From positions 4,255 through 68,254 of the forward strand of contig NZ_JAYGHW010000067.1 of NCBI RefSeq assembly GCF_034932185.1: DNA of 64,000 nucleotides, in the 5' to 3' direction. The DNA comes from Spirulina sp034932185. GTDB lineage: Bacteria; Cyanobacteriota; Cyanobacteriia; Cyanobacteriales; Spirulinaceae. This document shows positions 42,759 to 51,751 of this stretch, one piece after another; positions within the stretch are counted from its first letter, which is position 1, and every line of letters begins with the position of its first letter. The position numbers and the translations under genes are program-made. Under the pieces are notes generated by a model that was given only the letters and a program-made list of their open reading frames with translations, was not told where the DNA came from and searched no databases.

Positions 42759-43649
42759 ATGTTCATCTCTACCCCGCCCTCCGCTCTCATCCCCCGTCAA
42801 TCCTTACCCCTTGCTCCGGGCCTAGATCTGGCCTATCGGGAATGGGGGAAAACTGGGGAGCCGGTGATCCTCCTCCATGGTTTGGCGGATCATGGCGGTG
42901 TGTGGTCGAGTTTGGCCCAACGTTTAGCGCCCCACTATCATTGTATTGCGCCGGATTTGCGCGGCCATGGGGAGAGCAGTAAACCGGAAGACCCGGCCGC
43001 CTACAGTTTTGCCGCCATGGTGGGAGATTTACAGGCTTTACTCGCGGCGTTGGGGGAATCTTCGGTGCATCTGGTGGGGCATTCTTGGGGGGCGAAGGTA
43101 GCCTGTGTGTGGGCGACGGAATGCCCGGCCCAGGTGAAAAGTTTGACGTTGGTTGATCCATTTTTAATCCAACAGTTGCCGGATTGGGTGGGGTTGACGT
43201 TTCCCCTCCTTTATCGGACGTTGCCTTTTTTGCAGTTGTTGGGGCCGTTCTTGTCGGAAGAAGAGGCGATCGCCAAGGCGAAAACCCTGAAGCAATATCG
43301 AGAATGGACTCCCTTTCAATCAGCAGTCTTTCGGGAGGGTATGGAAGCCAAACCCGATGGCCAATGGGGGAGTAAGTTCACGATCGCTGCCCGCAATGGC
43401 ATTTTTCAGGAGGTGATCAAGGTGGCGGGTTTGAGGCGATCGCTCACCCTCCCCAGTCTTTTACTCCAACCCACAGCGGGGGTGAATCGCACTGCCTGGC
43501 AATTGGCCCCCTATCACCGCTATCTCAGTTCCCTCGACCATCGCGTCATCCCCGGCCATCATTGGGCGTTTCTGTCCGATCCGGAGCGGTGCGAAACGGA
43601 AATTTTCACGTTTTTGGAGCAGCAACGCAACCCCGGCACAAATTTTTAA
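42759..43649 (+). CDS. Alpha/beta hydrolase
   Basis: 296 residues with an alpha/beta-hydrolase core: HGLADHGGVW oxyanion region, DLRGHGESSKPED, nucleophile Ser in VGHSWGAK (about 109), and His in IPGHHWAFLSDPE. The acid residue is not certain. Substrate unknown. ATG at 42759, 36 bp after arsH, so they may be co-transcribed. Confidence 0.93.
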   Translation: MFISTPPSALIPRQSLPLAPGLDLAYREWGKTGEPVILLHGLADHGGVWSSLAQRLAPHYHCIAPDLRGHGESSKPEDPAAYSFAAMVGDLQALLAALGESSVHLVGHSWGAKVACVWATECPAQVKSLTLVDPFLIQQLPDWVGLTFPLLYRTLPFLQLLGPFLSEEEAIAKAKTLKQYREWTPFQSAVFREGMEAKPDGQWGSKFTIAARNGIFQEVIKVAGLRRSLTLPSLLLQPTAGVNRTAWQLAPYHRYLSSLDHRVIPGHHWAFLSDPERCETEIFTFLEQQRNPGTNF

Positions 43650-43704
43650 ATTTTTAAGTCCAGGGTGAAGAGATCAAACATTTTAAATATTCAGTGAGGT
43701 GATG

Positions 43705-44256
43705 ATGCGGATTGCGTCTGTTTTGCTACTGTGGGGGGCGATCTGCGCCAGCGCACCCATCGCCCTCAGTTCGAGCCTGATGCCCTTGGCTCCTGTTGAA
43801 GCCCAAACGGAGGCCACGCGCCCCAGTCGTGCACCCCAACTCCTCGAAGCCACCACGACAAATAATCGGGTACGTTCCCGTTATGCCCAATACCGGATCA
43901 CCCTAGCCTCCCCCGCCGATGCCCAACCCATTGAAGCGATCCAAATCCAGCAACGCAGCGGCACAGAGGCGATCCAACTCCGCTTAGACCAAACACGGGT
44001 TTGGGTGAATGGGGCAGCGTGGGCGATCGCCTCCCACAGCGGCAACGGCCACACTGAACCCCTGATCCTCACCTTCGCCGATCCCATCCCCCCCAATAGT
44101 GCGATCGTCCTCCAACTTCGCCCCCATTACAATCCCCGTTGGGGCGGTGAATACAGCTACGGCATTACGGTGCTTATGGCTGAAGATTTCAGCCTTTATC
44201 TCGGCCCGGCGCGGTTGCGGTTTTACGAGGGCGATCGGCGTATCTGGTTCCCTTAA
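43705..44256 (+). CDS. DUF2808 family exported protein
   Basis: 183 residues; of the consecutive ATGs, 43705 has the best spacing from GAGG at 43696-43699. A signal peptide ends near APVEAQ. The remainder is a beta-rich DUF2808 domain (YRITLASPADAQPIEAIQI, VLQLRPHYNPRWGGEYSYGITVL). Cyanobacterial, function unknown. Confidence 0.85.
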   Translation: MRIASVLLLWGAICASAPIALSSSLMPLAPVEAQTEATRPSRAPQLLEATTTNNRVRSRYAQYRITLASPADAQPIEAIQIQQRSGTEAIQLRLDQTRVWVNGAAWAIASHSGNGHTEPLILTFADPIPPNSAIVLQLRPHYNPRWGGEYSYGITVLMAEDFSLYLGPARLRFYEGDRRIWFP

Positions 44257-44301
44257 AATGGTCTCTAACGCCATCAAAATCTCGAATACGGAGCCTCGAT
44301 C

Positions 44302-44571
44302 ATGCAAATTACCATTGATCTCCCGGAAACACTCATTCAGCACTTTAATCGTGATCACCTCGCTCTTGAAATTCTAGAATCTTTGGTGATTCAAGCCTAC
44401 CAAACTGAAAAAATTACCCATGGTGAAGTGGGTCGGATGCTAGGGCTACCCTCCCGCTGGGCAGTCGATGCTTTTTTAAAGCAGCATCATGCTGATTTGC
44501 ACTACGATGAGGTCGATTTAGAGGGCGATCGCACAACCCTCCATCACCTCTGGGCAAACCCTATTCATTGA
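44302..44571 (+). CDS. UPF0175 family protein, orphan
   Basis: 89 residues: MQITIDLPETLIQHF, then LALEILESLVIQAYQTEKITHGEVGRMLGLPSRWAVDAFLKQH, the UPF0175 fold. No toxin gene follows; instead a convergent second UPF0175 gene ends 5 bp away. Either an orphan antitoxin or a regulator. Confidence 0.85.
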   Translation: MQITIDLPETLIQHFNRDHLALEILESLVIQAYQTEKITHGEVGRMLGLPSRWAVDAFLKQHHADLHYDEVDLEGDRTTLHHLWANPIH

Positions 44572-44576
44572 CATGA

Positions 44577-44822
44577 TCACAATCTGCCCATTGCCCGTAG
44601 ATTTTCAAGATCCTCTTGAAAATCTTCTATCCCGTAGTGGATGGGGATCTGACGACTGGCCAGTAAGTGCTGAAATGTGACAGGGTTCAAGCCTGCAAAT
44701 CGACTGGCTTGGGCAAGGGTTAGCTTCTCCCGATCAAACAACATCACCGCGATTTCTTGACGCATTTCAGCCTCACTCATCCGGGTTGCGGTTAACATTT
44801 CGTTGGAAATAACAATGCTCAT
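44577..44822 (-). CDS. UPF0175 family protein, orphan, convergent
   Basis: 81 residues from the ATG at 44820-44822 (the longer frame to 44873 has no support). MRQEIAVMLFDREKLTLAQASRFAGLNPVTFQHLLASRQI is the UPF0175 core; a HYGIEDFQEDLENL tail matches the C-terminus of the antitoxin at 41282. No toxin partner adjoins. Confidence 0.85.
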   Translation of the reverse strand: MSIVISNEMLTATRMSEAEMRQEIAVMLFDREKLTLAQASRFAGLNPVTFQHLLASRQIPIHYGIEDFQEDLENLRAMGRL

Positions 44823-44874
44823 TGCTGAATTTCTCGCGACCCTCACTATATTTAACGGGAGGAACAGCCCCAAA

Positions 44875-45867
44875 CTAACCCAACCCCAGTTCTCGCTTCA
44901 GGAGATTAATGGATTTCTCGCCAATGTAGTTCTCACTACAGACTAAATCCGGGTGGCGGATTAGGTCATCGCGGAGGTTGAGAATCGCCTGCTTCACCTG
45001 CTGATAACTGGCCTTATCACAGAGGATGGTTTGGGAACTGCGGATCAGGGCGTTGACCTTGTAAGTGTCGTTGACTTGGGCAGCAATGACGAGGAGATCA
45101 TCCCCCCGGAGACTGTGGGCCAGGGTTTCGGCAATGTTGAGGATGCCTGCGCTGAGGCTGACTAAGCCCAAAGTGGTGTTTTTGGGCAGGGTTTTCATCA
45201 GGGCTAATTCCTTCATGTAGTCGCAGATATCGACGGGGATGACCCGCACAGAACGGGGGGCGGCGATCGCCTCCGCTTCTTTAATAAAATACCGACTCGT
45301 TACCACCGTCCCCGAATGGGTCAGACTCAACACATCCGCCAATTCCTCCAATGGCACTAACTGCACCGGGATCAATAAAGAATCTTCCAACTCCTGCACC
45401 ATCAATTCCCCCGCCCCCAAATCCCGCGCTGGCACAGTGACTAACACCCGCGCACTACAGCGCAACCGCCAATCAATTTCGGCAAGGAACAATTCCCGCG
45501 CTTGGGAGAGGGTACAGCCTTGGGAGAGGAGATCGTCGAGGCTTTTTTGAACGAGTTTGTAGGCTTCGGGGTATTGCTCCAAACTGGGCGATCGCAAATT
45601 TGTCCCCCCCTCATGGCCCTGGGGTCGGACATAAATTCCCGATCCTGCCTGGGATTCGACTAAGCCTGTTTCCTCCAATTGCCGGTAAACTTTGCTGACG
45701 GTGTTGCGGTGGAGGCCGGTGATCTGGGCCAGTTGGCGGGTACTGGGTAAGCGATGACCGGGGGGATATTGGCGGGAGGCGATCGCAAACTGAATTTGAT
45801 CAAACAACTGCCGAGAGGCGGGGATATCGCTGTCGGTCTGGATGTGAAATTGCACCGGATTAGCCAT
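44875..45867 (-). CDS. GntR family transcriptional regulator
   Basis: 330 residues. N-terminal winged helix of the GntR type (QLFDQIQFAIASRQYPPGHRLPSTRQLAQITGLHRNTVSKVYRQLEETGLVESQAGSGIYV, residues about 19-85). The C-terminal 240 residues are not an aminotransferase domain and are shared mainly among cyanobacterial homologues; ligand unknown. Starts 85 bp from the divergent dienelactone hydrolase, which it could control. Confidence 0.92.
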   Translation of the reverse strand: MANPVQFHIQTDSDIPASRQLFDQIQFAIASRQYPPGHRLPSTRQLAQITGLHRNTVSKVYRQLEETGLVESQAGSGIYVRPQGHEGGTNLRSPSLEQYPEAYKLVQKSLDDLLSQGCTLSQARELFLAEIDWRLRCSARVLVTVPARDLGAGELMVQELEDSLLIPVQLVPLEELADVLSLTHSGTVVTSRYFIKEAEAIAAPRSVRVIPVDICDYMKELALMKTLPKNTTLGLVSLSAGILNIAETLAHSLRGDDLLVIAAQVNDTYKVNALIRSSQTILCDKASYQQVKQAILNLRDDLIRHPDLVCSENYIGEKSINLLKRELGLG

Positions 45868-45952
45868 AGGAAAACTTAAAATTTGCCAGCAAAGAGACAG
45901 AATCGTCTAGTCTCCAGTTTAGGCTGTACAGAGAAATTCTGAAGACCCGTTA

Positions 45953-46723
45953 ATGCTGATGCCTGTTCCATCCCTAAAGACCGTCACCGTTGAGATTCCT
46001 AACGGGGATCTCCAGATTCAAGCCTATCTTGCCCACCCCACCAGCGGCGGCCCCTATCCTGGGGTGATCGTCATTCAGGAAATTTTCGGGGTTAACCCCC
46101 ACATTCGCCAGGTTACGGAACGTATCGCCCAAGCGGGCTATGTGGCCATTGCCCCAGCGATTTATCAACGCCTAGCCCCCGGCTACGAGACGGGCTACAC
46201 CGCAGCCGATGTGAGCCAAGGGCGGGAATACAAAAACCAAACCACTGCCCCCGAACTCCTCAGCGATATTGGCAGCACAATCCGCTACCTCTACCAACTG
46301 CCCAACGTTGCCCCCATCGGGGTGGGAACTATCGGGTTTTGTTTTGGGGGTCATGTGGCCTATCTAGCCGCCACGCTCCCCGATGTCCTGGCCACCGCTT
46401 CCTTCTACGGTGCGGGCATTGCTACCCTCACCCCTGGCGGCGGCCCGCCAACCCTCACCCGTACACCGGAAATTCAGGGTCGAATTGAATGCTTTTTTGG
46501 GGAGCAGGATCCCCTCATTCCCCTTGAGGAAGTGGAGCAGGTGGCCGCAGCCTTGGCAACCCATGGCATTGACCATCAAATTCACCGCTACCCAGAGGCG
46601 GGCCATGGGTTTATGTGCGATCGCCGCGCCGATTACCGACCCGCAGCAGCAGAAGCAGCATGGCAAAAGGTACTAGAGTTATTCCACAGTCAGCTATCCC
46701 CCGCGCCATCGGCTAATATTTAA
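45953..46723 (+). CDS. Dienelactone hydrolase family protein
   Basis: 256 residues. Catalytic triad visible: Cys in TIGFCFGGHVAYLA (about 131), Asp in FFGEQDPLIP, His in YPEAGHGFMCDRR. VIVIQEIFGVNPHIRQVTERIAQAGYVAIAPA is the conserved N-terminal half. Hydrolyses dienelactones or related esters. A second ATG two codons later (45959) is equally possible. Confidence 0.94.
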   Translation: MLMPVPSLKTVTVEIPNGDLQIQAYLAHPTSGGPYPGVIVIQEIFGVNPHIRQVTERIAQAGYVAIAPAIYQRLAPGYETGYTAADVSQGREYKNQTTAPELLSDIGSTIRYLYQLPNVAPIGVGTIGFCFGGHVAYLAATLPDVLATASFYGAGIATLTPGGGPPTLTRTPEIQGRIECFFGEQDPLIPLEEVEQVAAALATHGIDHQIHRYPEAGHGFMCDRRADYRPAAAEAAWQKVLELFHSQLSPAPSANI

Positions 46724-46780
46724 GAGTTATCCGGGGTGATTGGCGACTCTCCCCTTTTCCTATCGTTTTCCTTAATCGTT

Positions 46781-47722
46781 ATGCCTTCTTCTTCCTCTCA
46801 ACCGTCCTTCTCCATGGATGACTTTGCCCAAGCCCTCGAACAGGAGAGCTATCGTTTTGACTTTGAACGGGGCAAGGTGGTCAAAGGCACGATTATTGAA
46901 TACACCACCGATGGGGCCTTTGTGGAAATTGGCGGGAAAGCAGCCGGATTTATTCCCCTGGATGAAATTGCCCTCACCCGTGTCCCGGATATTGCCGCCG
47001 CCCTCCCCCAGGGGGAACCCTTAGAATTTTTAATCATTCGGGATCAGGATGCCGATGGCCAGGTGATTCTCTCCCGGCGGCAGTTGGCGATCCAAAAGGC
47101 TTGGGATGAATTGGTTGAACTTCAGGAAACGGGCAAAACCGTGCAAATGCGGGTCACTGGGAGTAATCGCGGCGGGTTGATGGGCCAAGTGAAAGGTTTG
47201 CGGGCCTTTATCCCGCGATCGCACCTGATGGAATCGGAAAAGAAACGCCTCAGCGATGGCACTGCCGATGAACTGGTGGGCCAAGCCCTCACCGTCACCT
47301 GTCTCGAAGTTTCCCCCGACCGCCGTAAACTGGTGCTCTCCCAACGGGAAGCGGCCCGCACAGCGGCGATGCGCACCGTAGAACCCGGCGCATTGGTGGC
47401 GGGAACAGTGGTGAATATTCAACCCTATGGGGCCTTTGTGGATATTGGCGGCCTAACCGGGTTGCTCCATGTGAAACAGATCAGCCGCAATACGATCCAA
47501 GCCCCCAGTACCGTTCTCACCGTTGGCCAAGCGATCAAGGTCGTCGTCCTCGAGATTGACGAGCAAAAAAACCGGCTTTCCTTTGCCACCAAAAGCCTGG
47601 AAAGCTATCCCGGTGAGATTCTCGAAAAATTTGAAACGGTGATGGCCAACGCTGAAGAGCGCCATGCCGCAGCCCAGCCGGTATCGGCCCAACCTGCCCC
47701 TGAAACCGCCACCGCTGATTAA
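46781..47722 (+). CDS. S1 RNA-binding domain protein (30S ribosomal protein S1 type, Rps1B-like)
   Basis: 313 residues from the ATG at 46781, with three S1 (OB-fold) domains at about 31-98, 115-183 and 197-265. The third is best conserved (GTVVNIQPYGAFVDIGGLTGLLHVKQIS). Cyanobacteria encode two such proteins; this shape matches the shorter one. Binds mRNA and assists initiation. Its TAA shares TTAA with the stop codon of the convergent diguanylate cyclase (overlap 47719-47722). Confidence 0.92.
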   Translation: MPSSSSQPSFSMDDFAQALEQESYRFDFERGKVVKGTIIEYTTDGAFVEIGGKAAGFIPLDEIALTRVPDIAAALPQGEPLEFLIIRDQDADGQVILSRRQLAIQKAWDELVELQETGKTVQMRVTGSNRGGLMGQVKGLRAFIPRSHLMESEKKRLSDGTADELVGQALTVTCLEVSPDRRKLVLSQREAARTAAMRTVEPGALVAGTVVNIQPYGAFVDIGGLTGLLHVKQISRNTIQAPSTVLTVGQAIKVVVLEIDEQKNRLSFATKSLESYPGEILEKFETVMANAEERHAAAQPVSAQPAPETATAD

Positions 47723-48723
47723 GCATCGGGTTCCGCTGGCTCTATGGTTTCAAGGGTGATCTCCCGACAATTATTAAATTGTGGGAGCAGGTCACTATAG
47801 CTGCAAACAAAACTACAATTGCGCCCTGCTTGTTTCGCATGGTAGAGGGCTTGGTCAGCCCGATTGAAAAGGGTGTCAATGTGATCATCTTGGGGTTCGT
47901 AGGCAGACACGCCGAAACTGGCGGTGATGGGCTGTTCAATGGGATGAATTTGCAGATTTTCGAGGTTTTTACGGAGGCGATCGCTCAAAATACTCCCGGC
48001 GGTGTGGTCACTATCGGGCAACACCAACACAAACTCCTCCCCTCCATAGCGGCCAAAACAGTCCATGGTACGAATTTGGGATTGCACCATGGCTGTCACC
48101 GCTTTGAGGACGCGATCGCCCGCTAAATGGCCATAGTTATCATTCACCCCCTTGAAGTGATCAATATCAAAAATAATCACTGCAAAGGATTTACCATAGC
48201 GTTGGGCGAGGCGAAACTGATGGTCGGCAAACTCAAAGAGCGATCGCCGGTTTAAAATCCCCGTCAGGGCATCGGTGCGGGCCAAATGCTCCACCGCATG
48301 GAGAGAAGCCTGGAGGCGATTGCTCATATCCTTCAAGCGCAGATGCGTCCGCACCCGTGCCAACAGTTCCAGGCGATGAAAGGGCTTGGTAATATAGTCC
48401 ACTGCCCCCGTTTCCAAAGCCTGAACACAGGACTCCCGATCCTGACGGGCGGTGAGAAAAATGATCGGAATTTGTTGATGTTGGGGATTGGCTTGGAGTA
48501 TTTCACACACTTCCAGACCATTGATCTCCGGCATCATCCAATCCAACAAAATCAAGTCCGGTGTCACCGTCGCCAATCGCTCAATTGCCTGCTGGCCATT
48601 CATTGCAAAGGTTGTTTTATACCCCACACCTTCAAGGATACTTCCCATAATCTTCAGGTTAGGAGCCGTGTCATCCACGACCATAATCAAAAAGTGAGCG
48701 GGATCAAAAGGTTGCAAATTCAT
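47719..48723 (-). CDS. Response regulator with GGDEF diguanylate cyclase domain
   Basis: 334 residues from the ATG at 48721-48723 (an upstream start at 48774 is possible). Receiver domain about 12-130: MVVDDT, phosphoacceptor Asp in LILLDWMMPE, Lys in DYITKPF. A coiled linker leads to the GGDEF domain (about 165-320), with active GGEEF and the inhibitory RxxD (RTMD) five residues before it. The protein should synthesise c-di-GMP under control of an unknown histidine kinase and be feedback inhibited. Confidence 0.95.
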   Translation of the reverse strand: MNLQPFDPAHFLIMVVDDTAPNLKIMGSILEGVGYKTTFAMNGQQAIERLATVTPDLILLDWMMPEINGLEVCEILQANPQHQQIPIIFLTARQDRESCVQALETGAVDYITKPFHRLELLARVRTHLRLKDMSNRLQASLHAVEHLARTDALTGILNRRSLFEFADHQFRLAQRYGKSFAVIIFDIDHFKGVNDNYGHLAGDRVLKAVTAMVQSQIRTMDCFGRYGGEEFVLVLPDSDHTAGSILSDRLRKNLENLQIHPIEQPITASFGVSAYEPQDDHIDTLFNRADQALYHAKQAGRNCSFVCSYSDLLPQFNNCREITLETIEPAEPDA

Positions 48724-48973
48724 GGGTATGGGGGCGAAACGGGGTGAAGCTTGACATGGCTCAATCTCAATCATGATCTTGTAGTTTAAGATAGGAGTAT
48801 CATGTCTCAGCTTGATTGATCCGGATTTTCATGGGCTTTGTTGGAACAAAGGAACTTGAAATCAGCGTCAGAATTCACGGGATCCGATGTCAGCCCATGA
48901 ACATCTAGACTATCCTTAAAAAGCAGGGAAGCAAAACTCACCCCCTGAGCGATCTCCACCTGTTGTTTTGCCC

Positions 48974-51664
48974 ATGCGCACCCGTGAACAGTTCGATATT
49001 GAAGTTAATATTCGCCAGATTTGGTTGATTATCAAACGTCGCTGGCCGATTATCATCGTCAGCGGTTTTCTGGGGGCGGTGGGTGGGGGTGTGCCTCCCA
49101 TGTTCGAGACCCCCATTTATCAAGCTGGCGGTACATTACAACTGGTTCCTCAGCAATCGATTTCCTTTGTGGGGTTGAGCAATGATCGGGGCTTACTCAA
49201 CCCCACCAGTGCCCTGAGCAATCCCCTCGCCACCGAGACTTTGGTGATTAAATCCCGTCCTATCTTAGAAAAAGTCGCCAATCAGCTTCAGTTGCGCGAT
49301 GCCGATGGCAACCCCTTAGGGGCCGGTTATATCGGGAGTAACCTGGAAGTCGAGATGATTACCCAAACCGATATTCTCCGTTTGGGCTTTCGCTCTGAAC
49401 GGGCCGCTGATGCGGCCCAAGTGATCAACACGTTGATGAATGTTTACATTGAAAATAATGTTGAAACCAACCGTCAACAGGCCAAAGCTACCCGTGCTTT
49501 CATTGATGAGCAACTCCCCAAGGTGGAGGCAGAGCTACAGGGGGTAGAGTTTGCCCTGCGGCGCTTTAAGGAAAATAATGAGGTGATCTCCCTAGAGCGG
49601 GAGGCGGGAGTTGTGACGGAAAGTGTCGCCTCCCTTGAAGCCCAAATCCTATCCCAGGAGCGGGAATTGGCAACCGTTAATCTTCGCCTAGAGTTTGTCA
49701 ATCGGGAGTTAGGCCTTACCCCGGAACAAGCCCTCACCGCCAACGCCCTGAGCCAATCCGCAGGTGTGCAGGAAGTGTATCGTTCTCTCCAGCAGTTGGA
49801 ATTGGAGTTGGAGAATCAGCGATCGCGCTTCACCGATGCGAACCCCGCTGTTCAGTCCCTCGTTGACCGCAGAAATCGCCTCGAAGCGCTCCTCGCCCAG
49901 CGGATCAACCAAATTACCCAAGAAAACCTCGATAACTATGCCATCATCGAAGCGGGTCAACAGGAGCAGACCTTGCGGGCAAGTATTGTCGATGACAACC
50001 TCACCAGCTTGGGCTTACAGCGCTCCCTCACTGCCCTGCGGGCCAAGCTCAACAACTTTGAAACTCGAGCCGAACAAATCCCCCGTTTGGAGCAACAGCA
50101 GCGGGAACTAGAGCGGAAACATCAGGCAGCAAGGACGACCTATGAGACCCTCCTAGCGGGTTTACAGGAAGCCCGCGTCCGGGAAAACCAAGAGGTGGGG
50201 AACGTGCGCATTATTACCCCCGCCGAAGTGCCAATTTTTCCGGCCAATGCGGCGAAACTGATTTCCCTAGAATTGATTGCTGGGGGGATGTTGGGGGGAT
50301 TTTTAGGGTTTTCCATTGCCATCTTGCTGGAACTCATTGATCGCTCCATCCGCACTGAATATGAAGCCCGCCGCTTTTTCCATCAATACCCGGTGATTGG
50401 TACGATTCCCGCTTGGTATCCCCAGGATTGGCCCGTAGCGGCGGAGGGGGAATACCGGGATGTGAACTATAACCTTCCCTTGGTGGAAACCTCCGCTGAT
50501 CCCACCAGTCCGCTCTATGCGGTGACGGTGGCCTATCGACGGCTTCAGACCAATTTGAAACTGATTAACCGGGAACAAAAAGCCCGCATTTTAGCTGTCA
50601 CCAGTTCAGTCCCTGGGGAAGGCAAATCGGTAACGGCGGCTAATTTGGCGGTTTCTCTGTCTCTGCTTTCCAATCGGGTGCTGTTGTTGGAAGCGGATAT
50701 GGCGGCTCCCCAACAGCATGAAATTTGGCGGCTCAATAGTGTGTGGGGGTTGGGGAATGTGTTGCAGGAGCAGATTATTTCTGAGCAGGCGATTCAGTCC
50801 ATGACTGCGAATTTGGACATTATGAGTGCGGGGATTGTTGCGCCCCATTTGGTGGCATTGCTGGATAGCGATCGCATGGAACTTCTGATCCGGCGGATGT
50901 CTGAAATTTATGACTATGTGATCATCGATTCGCCGGCCTTGCTGGTGGCTCCAGAAATGCTGTCGTTGAGTAAACTCACCGATGGTGTGCTTTTGGTGTT
51001 GCGGCCGGGTGTGCTCAATAAAACCGATGCTGGGGCGGCTCAGGAAACGCTGCGGCAAACGGATTTAAATATTTTGGGTTTAATCGTCAATGGGGTGAAA
51101 AGTATTCAAATCAAAATGCCTCAACCGGACGTACCCGCTACCCCTGAGGAGCCGGTGGCTGTGGATTTCTTGGCTGGTATGCTGAAGCCGGAGTCTACTA
51201 CGGTGGCCCGGGGTGAGCAGAGTACGGTGGAAGGGCGATCGCCCTCTCCTCATCACCTCAATCAACCCTCTCAACTCCACCAAGCGGATACCGCTGCGGA
51301 TGTACTGGAAACGGAGGATGGCCCCGAAGAAACGACCTTGGCCATGGAAACGATGGCGGAATATGCTCACCTCTTCCAAGAGGACTATAGTGATACGGCA
51401 GTGACCCAAGTCGATGGCGAGGCAGAGGAAGATACCATCGCGGAACATCAAAATGGCCATGGCGATCGCGATACAACCGTCACCTCTAGCAATGGCAATG
51501 GCAATGGCCAATCCCATCAGCAAACCATCGTCACCTATCACAACGAGGGTGTGGAGTTGGAGGAAGAGGTGGATCCCGATGCAGACACAGATATTGAACC
51601 AAAACCAAAGCCCAAGCTCGAACGAAGCTGGCTCTCTTCGGTGACGCAAACCTGGCGGGATTAA
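48974..51664 (+). CDS. Polysaccharide co-polymerase/tyrosine autokinase (Wzc/GumC-like)
   Basis: 896 residues from the ATG at 48974. Wzz-type N-terminal part with a membrane helix at about 20-42, long coiled coils, a second helix near 420-445 after the GNVRIITPAEVP motif, then a BY-kinase domain with P-loop VPGEGKSVTAANLA, Walker A' VLLLEADMA and Walker B YDYVIIDSPALLV. It controls chain length/export of exopolysaccharide. The C-terminal 180 residues are acidic and low-complexity, without the usual clear tyrosine cluster. Inner membrane. Likely works with polysaccharide genes elsewhere. Confidence 0.93.
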   Translation: MRTREQFDIEVNIRQIWLIIKRRWPIIIVSGFLGAVGGGVPPMFETPIYQAGGTLQLVPQQSISFVGLSNDRGLLNPTSALSNPLATETLVIKSRPILEKVANQLQLRDADGNPLGAGYIGSNLEVEMITQTDILRLGFRSERAADAAQVINTLMNVYIENNVETNRQQAKATRAFIDEQLPKVEAELQGVEFALRRFKENNEVISLEREAGVVTESVASLEAQILSQERELATVNLRLEFVNRELGLTPEQALTANALSQSAGVQEVYRSLQQLELELENQRSRFTDANPAVQSLVDRRNRLEALLAQRINQITQENLDNYAIIEAGQQEQTLRASIVDDNLTSLGLQRSLTALRAKLNNFETRAEQIPRLEQQQRELERKHQAARTTYETLLAGLQEARVRENQEVGNVRIITPAEVPIFPANAAKLISLELIAGGMLGGFLGFSIAILLELIDRSIRTEYEARRFFHQYPVIGTIPAWYPQDWPVAAEGEYRDVNYNLPLVETSADPTSPLYAVTVAYRRLQTNLKLINREQKARILAVTSSVPGEGKSVTAANLAVSLSLLSNRVLLLEADMAAPQQHEIWRLNSVWGLGNVLQEQIISEQAIQSMTANLDIMSAGIVAPHLVALLDSDRMELLIRRMSEIYDYVIIDSPALLVAPEMLSLSKLTDGVLLVLRPGVLNKTDAGAAQETLRQTDLNILGLIVNGVKSIQIKMPQPDVPATPEEPVAVDFLAGMLKPESTTVARGEQSTVEGRSPSPHHLNQPSQLHQADTAADVLETEDGPEETTLAMETMAEYAHLFQEDYSDTAVTQVDGEAEEDTIAEHQNGHGDRDTTVTSSNGNGNGQSHQQTIVTYHNEGVELEEEVDPDADTDIEPKPKPKLERSWLSSVTQTWRD

Positions 51665-51751
51665 CCAGACTTCCCCCAATTGACGATGGGGCAGCCCCGC
51701 CCTGTGTTTCAATTGAGAATAAACCCTCCGGCTCCTCAGGACATTTTCCCT

